Positions 25,733-34,927 of a stretch of DNA of 64,000 nt are shown piece by piece. The notes under the pieces were generated by a model, which had not been told where the DNA came from, did not search any database, and was given only the letters and a program-made list of their open reading frames with translations. Both the position numbers and the translations under genes were made by a program. Position 1 is the first letter of the stretch. Every line of letters begins with the position of its first letter. Source of the stretch: Autumnicola tepida (GTDB taxonomy: Bacteria > Bacteroidota > Bacteroidia > Flavobacteriales > Flavobacteriaceae); contig NZ_JAVRHQ010000013.1 in NCBI RefSeq assembly GCF_031846485.1, forward strand, positions 1 to 64,000. The letters run 5' to 3'.

Positions 25733-28675
25733 ATGAACAGAGAGTCTATGAAACAATTATTTAAAAGCTTATGGTTGATACTCTTTATGCTACCAATGAG
25801 CTTTTTTGCCCAAAATGTAGTTAATGGGGTGGTAACCGAAAGTGCTACGGGGCTGCCCATTCCCGGAGCAAATATTATAGTTAAGGGAACCACCAATGGA
25901 ACTGTAACAGATTTTGATGGAAATTATAGTATTGATGGGATAAAGGAAGGGGACGTGTTGACGTTTTCATTCCTTGGTTTTGCTACTCAGGAAATTCCTT
26001 ATCAGGATCAAACAACAATAAATGTTCAACTTGAAGAAGACCAGGCAACCTTGGATGAGGTTGTAGTAGTTGGTTATGGAACCGTGCGAAAAAAAGATGC
26101 CACAGGAGCGGTAAGCCAGGTATCTACTGAAGATTTCAACAAAGGCCAGGTCACTACTGCTGAACAGTTAATTACCGGTAAGATCGCCGGCGTGAATGTT
26201 ACCTCGGGTGGTGGTGCTCCCGGGGAAGGCCAGAATATTAATATTCGTGGTATTGGTTCTATTTCCTTAAATAGTTCTCCATTGTACGTAATAGATGGTA
26301 TTCCTATAGATAACGGCAGTATAGGCGGCTCCAGGAATCCATTGGATTTTATTAACCCAAATGATATCGAAAGCATAACCGTTTTAAAAGATGCTTCCTC
26401 TACAGCTATTTACGGTTCCCGTGCGGCTAACGGCGTAATCCTGATTACTACAAAAAAAGGAAAAGGCCAAGAATTTACCTTTAATTATACCGGTTCAACA
26501 ACGCTTTATCGTCCCACAGACTATGTAGATGTGCTGGATGCTGATGAATTTAGGGAATTGGTGAACGAGGTTGGAAATGATGAGGCGGTAGCAAGACTGG
26601 GAAATGCCAGCACAAACTGGCAGGAACAAATATATACCGAGGCTATAGGTTTTGAGCATAATTTGAGTACTTCGGGAAATATCGGAGGTTTTATGCCTAC
26701 CAGGGCCTCTGTGGGGCATACCAATCAGGATGGGATTCTGAAAGGTGGTAATTTTTCCAGAACTACAGGGTCGATTAATTTACGTCCCAGCTTTATGAAA
26801 GGCCATTTAAAAATGGAACTTAATGGCCGCGGGATGTATACCGAAAATACTTTCGCTAATCGTGATGCCATAGGGACTGCGGTAGATTACGATCCTACCC
26901 AGCCCATTTATGATGAAGATTCGCCGTTTGCCAATTACTACACCTGGCTTACATACAATGCTGAAGAAGAGAGGTATATTCAAAACAGCCTGGCACCAAC
27001 TAACCCTGTGGCGTTGCTTAACGAAAGAGATGATACGGCAGAAATTAGAAGGTTTATAGGGAACGCTAAGGTAGATTATCAGCTTCATTTTTTCCCCGCA
27101 TTAACCGCTACTGTAAATGTTGGACTGGATAAAACCAACAGCCACGGCAGGAATATCATTTCTGAAGATATGCCGTCCTCCCAATTGGACTGGAATGGGT
27201 CTTATTCCAATTACATCAACAGGACTACCAACAAGCTTTTTGATGCTTACCTTACTTATGAGAACGATTTTAATGACCATAGTTTAAACGCTGTTGTTGG
27301 ATATTCTTATCAGAGCTTTGAATACGATAATTACAGTTTTGATAGTGAGGCTGAAGAAGAAGGTAACGATTCAGAATTTATAGACAAATCTAAAAACGTG
27401 TTGCTTTCTTACTTTGGAAGGGCAAATTACAACTATGCCGACAGGTATTTAGTTACTGCAACTTTAAGGGCAGATGCTTCTTCCAAATTAAATCCTGATG
27501 ACCGCTGGGGTTATTTCCCTTCTTTCGCGGTAGCCTGGAACATCAACAACGAAGATTTCTTTAATTCTTCTACCGTAAACCAGCTAAAACTAAGGGTAGG
27601 ATATGGTGAAATTGCTAATGTTAACGGCCTGGGGGATTACTTGTTTCTTACCAATTATACGGGCAGTAGGTCTAATGCCTATTACCAGTTTGGATCCAAT
27701 TACTATCAAACTTATCGTCCGGAAGCTATCAATGAAAATTTAAGATGGGAGGTAGGGAAAACCCTTAACCTTGGGGTGGATTATTCCCTTTTTGAAAGCC
27801 GTATTTCCGGTTCGGTAAATGCCTATCTGAAAAATACAGAAGATATGATCACCTACGTGACTGTAGATCCTTTTACAAACTTCTCGAACACTATTCCTAA
27901 AAATATAGGTGATATGGAGAATAAAGGGCTTGAACTGGAGCTGAATTTAATTCCTGTTCAAACCGAAGATTTCACCTGGAGCATAGGTTATAACCTTGCC
28001 TATAATGAGAATGAAATTACCAATTTGCCCGATCAGGTAGAAACCGGAGGCATTAATGGAGGTACAGGTAATAACATCCAGTTGCACAAAGAAGGTTATA
28101 GTCCTTACTCATACTGGGTGTACAAGCAGGTTTACAATGAAGCCGGGAGGCCGGTTGAAGGTGCTTATGTAGACAGGAACGGTGATGGGCAGATTAATGA
28201 GAACGACAAATATTTATATAAAGATCCTTATGCCGACATTACAATGGGATTAAACACGAACCTGAATTTCAAAAACTGGGATCTGGCTGTGGTTTCAAGA
28301 GCAAGCCTTGGGAATTATGCTTATAACAACATGGCATCCAGTAAATCTTATGAAGTCAGGACTACAGAAAACAGCATCTTAACAAATCTTCATACCGATT
28401 ACTTTAACACCCGGTTCCAGTCTTTAACAGAAGAAAACCTGCAAAGTGATTATTATATACAGGATGCTTCCTTCTTTAAGCTGGATAACATTACCCTGGG
28501 CTATACTATAGAGGAAATTGTTAATGATTCTAACCTGAGATTGTTCGGTTCTGTACAAAATGTATTGACCATTACAGATTACGATGGTCTTGATCCTGAA
28601 ATTACCGGAGGAATTGATAATAATTTCTATCCAAGGCCCAGAATTTTCACTGTTGGTGCAAGTCTAAACTTTTAA
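25733..28675 (+). CDS. susC: SusC-type TonB-dependent outer-membrane transporter
   Basis: The 980-residue outer-membrane importer for starch oligosaccharides works with SusD as a lidded pore energised by TonB. A signal peptide (M6 at 25748 is a tidy alternative start: MKQLFKSLWLILFMLPMSFFAQ) is followed by a carboxypeptidase-D-like domain (~28-110). Next comes the TonB-box region DEVVVVGYGTVRKKDATGAV. The plug domain follows (AEQLITGKIAGVNV...IRGIGSISLNSSPLYVIDGIPI...VLKDASSTAIYGSRAANGVILITTKKG) and then a 22-strand barrel. It ends in the terminal aromatic F. First gene of the operon, with susD 7 bases downstream. Confidence 0.95.
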   Translation: MNRESMKQLFKSLWLILFMLPMSFFAQNVVNGVVTESATGLPIPGANIIVKGTTNGTVTDFDGNYSIDGIKEGDVLTFSFLGFATQEIPYQDQTTINVQLEEDQATLDEVVVVGYGTVRKKDATGAVSQVSTEDFNKGQVTTAEQLITGKIAGVNVTSGGGAPGEGQNINIRGIGSISLNSSPLYVIDGIPIDNGSIGGSRNPLDFINPNDIESITVLKDASSTAIYGSRAANGVILITTKKGKGQEFTFNYTGSTTLYRPTDYVDVLDADEFRELVNEVGNDEAVARLGNASTNWQEQIYTEAIGFEHNLSTSGNIGGFMPTRASVGHTNQDGILKGGNFSRTTGSINLRPSFMKGHLKMELNGRGMYTENTFANRDAIGTAVDYDPTQPIYDEDSPFANYYTWLTYNAEEERYIQNSLAPTNPVALLNERDDTAEIRRFIGNAKVDYQLHFFPALTATVNVGLDKTNSHGRNIISEDMPSSQLDWNGSYSNYINRTTNKLFDAYLTYENDFNDHSLNAVVGYSYQSFEYDNYSFDSEAEEEGNDSEFIDKSKNVLLSYFGRANYNYADRYLVTATLRADASSKLNPDDRWGYFPSFAVAWNINNEDFFNSSTVNQLKLRVGYGEIANVNGLGDYLFLTNYTGSRSNAYYQFGSNYYQTYRPEAINENLRWEVGKTLNLGVDYSLFESRISGSVNAYLKNTEDMITYVTVDPFTNFSNTIPKNIGDMENKGLELELNLIPVQTEDFTWSIGYNLAYNENEITNLPDQVETGGINGGTGNNIQLHKEGYSPYSYWVYKQVYNEAGRPVEGAYVDRNGDGQINENDKYLYKDPYADITMGLNTNLNFKNWDLAVVSRASLGNYAYNNMASSKSYEVRTTENSILTNLHTDYFNTRFQSLTEENLQSDYYIQDASFFKLDNITLGYTIEEIVNDSNLRLFGSVQNVLTITDYDGLDPEITGGIDNNFYPRPRIFTVGASLNF

Positions 28676-28682
28676 AAAAAGA

Positions 28683-30311
28683 ATGATGAAAATGAATTAT
28701 ATAAAAAAATTGATCTTAATTGTGCCTGCACTTTTATTGGTGTCCTGCCATGATGATTTAGATCAAACTCCTATCGATCCCGATAGTTTTACAGAAACCG
28801 ATGTTTTTGCAAATGCTGATGAAGCCCGGGGCGCACTCGCGAAATTATATGTGAGTTTGGCATTAACCGGCCAGGAAGGGCCTGCAGGACAACCCGATAT
28901 AACCGGGATAGATGAAGGTACTTCCCAGTATTCAAGAATGCTGTTCAGCCTTAACGAATTAACTACCGATAATGCCGTGGTAGGTTGGGGAGACCCGGGC
29001 CTTCCGGCGCTGCATGCCTTAAGCTGGGGAGCCGGTAACGATTTTACCACGGCAATGTACTACCGTTTGGCGCAGGAAGTTTCTTTTTGTAACTCCTTTA
29101 TTACTAATGCCGAATCTTTAAGCGATAATACAGAGGTTCAGGACTATATCGCTGAAGCAAGGTTCCTAAGAGCTTTTGCCTATTACAATCTTATCGATCT
29201 TTTTGGAAATGTGCCACTAGTTACCGTTGTTTCAACAGAATTACCGGAGCAGGATTCCAGAGAGGAAATTTTCAGTTTTGTAGAATCGGAGCTTCTTGGG
29301 ATTCAGGATCAGCTAAAAGAAAGTGGCGCCAACGATTACGGTCGTGTAGATCGTGTTGCCGCATGGGCGCTACTATCTAAACTCTACCTGAATGCGGAAG
29401 TATGGACCGGGGAAGAGCGCTATACCGATGCCATTACTTATGCCAAACAGGTTATCAATTCTTCTTATTCCATAAATACCAATGACGCCAACGGGAACGG
29501 TTCTGCATACGACGAACTCTTTCTTGCAGATAATGATACTAACGGAGCGCAGAATGAATTTATTTTCGCTTTAAATTTCGATGGTAATAACTCCAGGACC
29601 TACGGTGGGACAACTTTTCTTGTTCACGCAGCAATTGGCGGTTCTATGGATGCCTCGGCATTTGGCGTTAACGGTGGCTGGGGAGGCTTAAGAACAACCA
29701 AAGCCCTGGTTAATAAATTCGATTACGCGGTTACAGAAGAAGATGAAGACGGCAATCCGGTAGCCTGGGCAGACGCCAGGGCGATGTTTTATACAGAAGG
29801 GCAATCTCTGGAGATCAATACCATCGCCAATACTTTTACTGATGGTTATGCCGTTACAAAATTCACTAATATCGATTCTAACGGGGAAGCCGGTAGTGAT
29901 GAAGGTGGAGATTTTGTAGATACAGATTTGCCTCTCATCCGTGTGGCCGAAATCTATCTTAATTATGCCGAAGCTGTTCTGAGAGGAGGTTCCGGTGGGG
30001 ATGCCGGTACTGCCGTTACTTATATTAACGAATTAAGAGAAAGAGCTTTTGGCGATGAATCCGGAAATATTTCTGCCGGAGATCTGGACCTTCAGTTCGT
30101 TTTAAATGAAAGGGCCAGGGAATTGTACTGGGAAGGCCAGCGTCGCACAGACCTTATCAGGTATTCCGATTTTGTAACTGCCGATTATTTATGGCCATTT
30201 AAAGGAGGGGCACCTACAGGAACAGCTGTAGATAATTACCGCAGGATATTCCCATTACCGTCCAACATTATTTCCATCAATCCGAATTTAACTCAAAATC
30301 CTGGTTACTAA
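28683..30311 (+). CDS. susD: SusD/RagB-type starch-binding lipoprotein
   Basis: A 542-residue surface lipoprotein that binds maltodextrin and caps the SusC pore. Lipobox VSCHDDLDQTPID (acidic export signal). The RagB/SusD fold is shown by four TPR-like segments, with the conserved AEARFLRAFAYYNLIDLFGNVPLV near residue 160, RVDRVAAWALLSKLYLNAE near 220, and the C-terminal LPLIRVAEIYLNYAEAVLRGG...NELRERA...FVLNERARELYWEGQRRTDLIRY. All landmark helices are intact. Its stop is 17 bases from the SusE-like start. Confidence 0.94.
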   Translation: MMKMNYIKKLILIVPALLLVSCHDDLDQTPIDPDSFTETDVFANADEARGALAKLYVSLALTGQEGPAGQPDITGIDEGTSQYSRMLFSLNELTTDNAVVGWGDPGLPALHALSWGAGNDFTTAMYYRLAQEVSFCNSFITNAESLSDNTEVQDYIAEARFLRAFAYYNLIDLFGNVPLVTVVSTELPEQDSREEIFSFVESELLGIQDQLKESGANDYGRVDRVAAWALLSKLYLNAEVWTGEERYTDAITYAKQVINSSYSINTNDANGNGSAYDELFLADNDTNGAQNEFIFALNFDGNNSRTYGGTTFLVHAAIGGSMDASAFGVNGGWGGLRTTKALVNKFDYAVTEEDEDGNPVAWADARAMFYTEGQSLEINTIANTFTDGYAVTKFTNIDSNGEAGSDEGGDFVDTDLPLIRVAEIYLNYAEAVLRGGSGGDAGTAVTYINELRERAFGDESGNISAGDLDLQFVLNERARELYWEGQRRTDLIRYSDFVTADYLWPFKGGAPTGTAVDNYRRIFPLPSNIISINPNLTQNPGY

Positions 30312-30327
30312 TCAAACACAGATAAAT

Positions 30328-31467
30328 ATGAAAAAACTAATAAAATTAGGAATAGCTTTAGTAGCAATCATTAGCTTGAATGCCTGTACCGAAGATGATG
30401 GCTTTACCTTTATAGCGAAAGAAGATCCTGATGGATTGACGTTTGCCAATACCCCTTCGGGCAGCTACACACTTACTGCCGCGAACGCTGATAATATGGC
30501 CGAACGTTTTGTGTGGAATGCCGTGGATTTTGGGGTGCAAACTCCGGTAAGCTATGAGCTTCAGGGTGCTGCGACCGAATCTTTTGATAATATCACAGTA
30601 ATACCGGCAGGAAACTCTACTAATGTGGCCGTTACGGTAAGTGAAATGATGGATCTTGCTGAAGAAGCAGGATTAGACAACGATCCTACAACAGCAGAGC
30701 CGAATACCGGGATTATTTACTTTAGGGTTAGAGCCTATGTTGGGAGTAATGGAGGCAATGTGGTAGATCAATTTTCAGACGTGATATCGGTAACTGTAAA
30801 CCTTCCTGAACAATCTGAAGAGGAAGATGAGGACCTTCCAAAATTATATGTAGTTGGAAACTTCCTTTCAGCAAGTGGTTACGGAACCGACTGGACCGCG
30901 ACAGATGGGGTGCCAATTGCTGCTGAAGCTGAAGGAAATACTGCTTATGAAGGATTTGTTTATATGAACGTTGATGCCCCACAATTCAAAATTTTGCAGA
31001 CCAACGAAAATTTTGATGATAACTATGGAGATGCCGGGGAAACTGATGGTGTTTATACAGGTATATTGGAAAGCCCTGGTGTGAATGCGGGAACACCAGA
31101 CGGTACCGGAGGGTATTATTTGGTGAATGTAGATACCGATGCGCTTACTTATGAGCTTACAGAAACCAGCTGGGGCGTCATTGGTAATGCAACTCCAACA
31201 GGATGGGACAGTGATACAGATATGACTTACGATTCGGATACCCAAACATGGAGCGTGACTTTAGATCTTACTGAACAGGAAGCAACAGATAATGGATTTA
31301 AATTTAGGGCTAATGACGCATGGGATCTTAATTTAGGTGATACCGATGCTGATGGTTCTTTAGAGTTTGCAGGTGATAATATTGGCGTTCCGGAAGATGG
31401 AAATTATACTATTACGCTGGATTTAAGCAATCCGCGACAGTATAAATATTCTATTAGTAAAAACTAA
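30328..31467 (+). CDS. SusE/SusF-like starch-binding lipoprotein
   Basis: The 379-residue lipoprotein (lipobox NACTEDD) has an N-terminal SusE domain (~25-150, with FANTPSGSYTLTAANAD and PVSYELQ motifs). It is followed by two starch-binding beta-sandwich modules (~165-265 and ~270-379, each starting LYVVGNF / WGVIGNATPTGW). Tryptophans such as those in TDWTATDG and AWDLNLGD are likely sugar-stacking residues. SusE/SusF proteins hold starch at the cell surface and are not transporters. Only one such gene is present, shorter than SusF of Bacteroides. Confidence 0.85.
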   Translation: MKKLIKLGIALVAIISLNACTEDDGFTFIAKEDPDGLTFANTPSGSYTLTAANADNMAERFVWNAVDFGVQTPVSYELQGAATESFDNITVIPAGNSTNVAVTVSEMMDLAEEAGLDNDPTTAEPNTGIIYFRVRAYVGSNGGNVVDQFSDVISVTVNLPEQSEEEDEDLPKLYVVGNFLSASGYGTDWTATDGVPIAAEAEGNTAYEGFVYMNVDAPQFKILQTNENFDDNYGDAGETDGVYTGILESPGVNAGTPDGTGGYYLVNVDTDALTYELTETSWGVIGNATPTGWDSDTDMTYDSDTQTWSVTLDLTEQEATDNGFKFRANDAWDLNLGDTDADGSLEFAGDNIGVPEDGNYTITLDLSNPRQYKYSISKN

Positions 31468-31474
31468 ATATAAG

Positions 31475-31514
31475 GAGTCCGTTATAAAGTGCAATAATCT
31501 TTTTAAACGGACTC
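31475..31514 (+). terminator. hairpin between susE-like gene and amylase gene
   Basis: GAGTCCGT (31475-31482) pairs with ACGGACTC (31507-31514), followed by TTCTAATTTT. It lies just after the SusE-like stop and 16 bases before the amylase ATG. It may reduce read-through so that surface binding proteins are made in excess of the amylase, or protect the upstream mRNA end. Confidence 0.5.
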
Positions 31515-31530
31515 TTCTAATTTTATTAGG

Positions 31531-32988
31531 ATGAAATATAAATTAATAAATCCATTAAGCTATTTGCTTATTTTAATCATATTCTTCAGCTGCTCTTCGG
31601 ATGATGATGCCATCACTTCAGAAACAGACGATGGCACCGTAACCGAACAGCCAAATACTGTGAAGGCCCTTAACCTTTCAGATTATGATAATGGCAGCCG
31701 TGTAATGATGCAGGCATTTTACTGGGATGTGGAGCCAAGGTTTGAATGGTGGAATACCATAGCAGATCAGGTACCTGCATGGGCAGATGCCGGTATTAAC
31801 CGAATCTGGTTGCCGCCGGCAACCAAAGGCCAGTCTGGCGGCTATTCAATGGGATACGATGTTTCCGATTATTTCGATTTTGGCGAGTACGATCAGCACG
31901 GTACTGTGGAAACCCGTTTTGGAAGCCGTGACGAACTGGAAAACCTTATTGCTACCGCGCATGAGAATGATGTGGAGGTAATTGCAGATATTGTTCTAAA
32001 CCATAACAGTGGCGGGGGCGAAGAATACAATCCTTACCGCGGGAAAAACACTTATACGCTTTTTGATGAAGAACACGGCAACGCTTCAGGCATGTTTAAC
32101 CGAAATTATGAATATTTCTATCCAAACAGCGAGAGCGATTATGACGATGGCAGTTTGTTTTATCCGGAGCAGAATCTAGACCATCACCGGGAATATGTTC
32201 AAAACTGGCTCTGGAAAGATGAAAATTCTGTAGCTAAATACTACAAAAACGTCATGGGTTTTGATGGCTGGAGGTTTGATTACGTCCTGGGTTTTGAATC
32301 TTTTGTGATTAAAGACTGGCTGGATGAAGTTGGTGGATTCTCTGTAAGCGAACTTTGGGATGCCGATGCAGATTTAATAAGAGAACATATTGAAGCAACA
32401 GGAAGCGGCGCTTTTGATTTTGCTGCATTCTACAGGATGGAGCAGGCTTTTGAAAGGTATGAAGATCTTAATTACCTCACCCGCGATCAGGTTTGGCAAA
32501 CAAATCCTGATAAGGCGGTTACTTTTACCGCAAATCATGATACCGAAAAGGATGGCAATATTGATAACTATCTCGAAGCTGAAAATAAACTTAAGGCATA
32601 TGCTTTTATAATGACACATCCCGGTTATCCAACAGTATTTTATCTGGATTATGAAAATGAGGAATTTCAGGAAGAAATTAAACGGCTTATCAGCATTCAC
32701 AATACGCTTGCAACAGGAGACCTGGAAGTTTTGTATGTGGATAATGATGAATACATCGCCAAAAGAAGCGGTAATGCCAATAATCCGGGATTAATTGTTT
32801 ATATCACTACCAACGATAATATTAAGAGAAGGCAAGTAAACACTAACTGGAATAACGTGGAACTCATGGATTATTCTGGAAATACAGATTACCGCGCTTC
32901 CACTAATGAAGAAGGTGGGGTGATGCTTGAGGCACCGGCCAATGGATATGCAGTATGGTCAATTATGGAGGAAACTTCTGCAGAATAA
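31531..32988 (+). CDS. GH13 alpha-amylase lipoprotein (SusG-like role)
   Basis: The 485-residue outer-membrane lipoprotein (lipobox FFSC, C21, followed by SSDDDA) cuts alpha-1,4-glucan into oligosaccharides at the cell surface. GH13 regions are complete: DIVLNH (153-158), GWRFD with nucleophile D250, SVSEL with acid E274, and TANHD with transition-state stabiliser D337. The compact domain layout (MMQAFYWDV start, short domain B, small C-terminal sheet) resembles plant/bacterial alpha-amylases rather than Bacteroides SusG. The surface location is inferred from the acidic lipoprotein tail and the locus. Confidence 0.9.
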   Translation: MKYKLINPLSYLLILIIFFSCSSDDDAITSETDDGTVTEQPNTVKALNLSDYDNGSRVMMQAFYWDVEPRFEWWNTIADQVPAWADAGINRIWLPPATKGQSGGYSMGYDVSDYFDFGEYDQHGTVETRFGSRDELENLIATAHENDVEVIADIVLNHNSGGGEEYNPYRGKNTYTLFDEEHGNASGMFNRNYEYFYPNSESDYDDGSLFYPEQNLDHHREYVQNWLWKDENSVAKYYKNVMGFDGWRFDYVLGFESFVIKDWLDEVGGFSVSELWDADADLIREHIEATGSGAFDFAAFYRMEQAFERYEDLNYLTRDQVWQTNPDKAVTFTANHDTEKDGNIDNYLEAENKLKAYAFIMTHPGYPTVFYLDYENEEFQEEIKRLISIHNTLATGDLEVLYVDNDEYIAKRSGNANNPGLIVYITTNDNIKRRQVNTNWNNVELMDYSGNTDYRASTNEEGGVMLEAPANGYAVWSIMEETSAE

Positions 32989-33024
32989 ATTTTTAATGAA
33001 AAAGGAAAATTAAGTGTAAAGAAC

Positions 33025-33058
33025 AGCCGGATACTTCAATAAAAAGTGTTCGGCTTTT
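33025..33058 (+). terminator. hairpin after the amylase gene
   Basis: AGCCGGATACTT (33025-33036) pairs with AAGTGTTCGGCT (33044-33055) with two mismatches, followed by TTTAT. It lies between the amylase stop and the next GH13 start, 10 bases before that ATG. As with the hairpin at 31475 it is probably a partial terminator inside the operon. Confidence 0.5.
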
Positions 33059-33067
33059 ATTTCAATT

Positions 33068-34924
33068 ATGAGAGGAAACATAAAAAATATATTATTTTCA
33101 GTATTAGTTTTTACGATTTTCGGTCTAAATGCCCAGGCACAAATTGAAAGGGTAGAACCACCATTCTGGTGGGCCGGAATGGAAAAATCTGAAATTCAGA
33201 TTCTTTTCTACGGAAAAAATATTGCCGATTATCAGGTGTCGTTACAGGAAGAAATCCCGGTTACCAGCATTACTAAAACCGAAAATCCGAACTACATTTT
33301 TGTAAATGTGGAGACTAAAGGTGTGGCACCGGGAACGCTGCATTTCGATTTTCAGCAGAAAAACGGGAAAAACTTTACCCGGGAATATCAGCTGAAGGAA
33401 AGAAGGAAAAATTCTGCAACACGCGAGGGTTACAACAGTAGCGATGTGATCTATCTTTTAATGCCCGACAGGTTTGCCAATGGAAATCCTGATAATGATT
33501 CGGTAGATGGGCTGACGGATAAGCTGAACCGTAAAGAAAAAGGTGGCAGGCACGGCGGCGATATCCAGGGAATTATCGATCATCTTGACTATCTGGAGAA
33601 TTTGGGGGTGACGGCCGTTTGGAGTACCCCACTTTTGGAGGATAATGATCCGCGATACTCTTACCATACCTATGCCCAGAGCGATGTTTATAAAATCGAT
33701 CCGCGTTTTGGAAGCAATGAAGATTATAAAGAATTAGCTTCAGAATTGCACAAACGGGATATGAAGTTGGTTATGGACTACGTAACCAACCATTGGGGAA
33801 GGGAGCACTGGATGATTAAAGATTTGCCTATCTACGATTGGATTAACCAGTTTCCCGGTTACGCCCAGTCTAATTACCGGATGGAAACCCAGTTCGATCC
33901 CCACCGTTCGCATCGTGATCATAAATACTGCGTGGAAGGCTGGTTTGTACGAACGATGCCCGATTTAAACCAGGAAAATCCGCTGGTGCTTAACTACCTT
34001 ATCCAGAATGCCATCTGGTGGATTGAATATGCCAATCTGGACGGCTTTCGGGTTGATACCTATAGCTACAACGACAAAGAAGGCATCGCCAAATGGACAA
34101 AAACCATTATGGAAGAATATCCAAATTTCAACATTGTTGGTGAGGTATGGCTGCACGACCAGGCGCAAATTGCTTACTGGCAGAAAGATAGTAAAATTGG
34201 GGCGATTCAAAATTACAATACTTATTTACCCTCGGTAATGGATTTTACTTTGCATAATGCTGTGGAGGAGATGTTTGCTGAAAATGGAGGCTGGGGCAGC
34301 GGAATGAATAAAGCCTACGACAATTTTGTAAACGACTTTCTCTATCCCAATCCAGATAACCTGCTGGTATTTATGGAAAATCATGATACCCGGAGGTTCA
34401 ACGAAATTTATGATCAAAACATTGAAGATTACAAACTCGCCCTAACGCTTATAGCCACAACAAGGGGTATTCCGCAGTTGTACTACGGGTCAGAAATTGG
34501 TATGCGCGGCAACAAAGATAAAGGTGATGGCGATATTCGCCGTGATTTCCCCGGCGGCTGGGCTAAAGATGAGGTAAATGCCTTTGATCCTTCAGAAAGA
34601 ACAGCACAACAGCAGGAATTTTACAATTTTACCAGTAAAATTTTAAACTGGAGGAAATCTTCAGAAGTTGTTCATAAAGGCACGCTTACGCAGTTTATTC
34701 CTGAAAATAATGTATACGTCTATTTCAGGAGTTTAAATGATAAAAAAGTGATGGTGGTTTTAAACAATAGTGAAGAAAACCAAACTTTAAACCTGGAAAG
34801 GTTTGCTGAAGAGCTTCAGCAGAATACTTCAGGAAAGGAAATCTTAAGCGAAAAGCAAGTAAACTTAACCGGCGAGTTGCATATTGATGCTAAAACTCCC
34901 ATGATAATTGAATTGAATAAATAA
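33068..34924 (+). CDS. periplasmic GH13 neopullulanase / cyclomaltodextrinase (SusA-like)
   Basis: The 618-residue periplasmic enzyme (cleavable signal peptide to ~A24) breaks imported maltodextrins to shorter sugars. An N-terminal beta-sandwich (~25-110, cyclomaltodextrinase-N type) precedes the GH13 barrel. D330 in GFRVD is the nucleophile, E359 in IVGEV the acid, and D440 in ENHD the third acid. MPDRFANGNPDND...GGRHGGDIQGIIDHLDYLENLG is the characteristic calcium/early-barrel segment. A short C-terminal sheet ends the protein. The next gene starts 3 bases after the stop. Confidence 0.9.
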   Translation: MRGNIKNILFSVLVFTIFGLNAQAQIERVEPPFWWAGMEKSEIQILFYGKNIADYQVSLQEEIPVTSITKTENPNYIFVNVETKGVAPGTLHFDFQQKNGKNFTREYQLKERRKNSATREGYNSSDVIYLLMPDRFANGNPDNDSVDGLTDKLNRKEKGGRHGGDIQGIIDHLDYLENLGVTAVWSTPLLEDNDPRYSYHTYAQSDVYKIDPRFGSNEDYKELASELHKRDMKLVMDYVTNHWGREHWMIKDLPIYDWINQFPGYAQSNYRMETQFDPHRSHRDHKYCVEGWFVRTMPDLNQENPLVLNYLIQNAIWWIEYANLDGFRVDTYSYNDKEGIAKWTKTIMEEYPNFNIVGEVWLHDQAQIAYWQKDSKIGAIQNYNTYLPSVMDFTLHNAVEEMFAENGGWGSGMNKAYDNFVNDFLYPNPDNLLVFMENHDTRRFNEIYDQNIEDYKLALTLIATTRGIPQLYYGSEIGMRGNKDKGDGDIRRDFPGGWAKDEVNAFDPSERTAQQQEFYNFTSKILNWRKSSEVVHKGTLTQFIPENNVYVYFRSLNDKKVMVVLNNSEENQTLNLERFAEELQQNTSGKEILSEKQVNLTGELHIDAKTPMIIELNK

Positions 34925-34927
34925 AAG

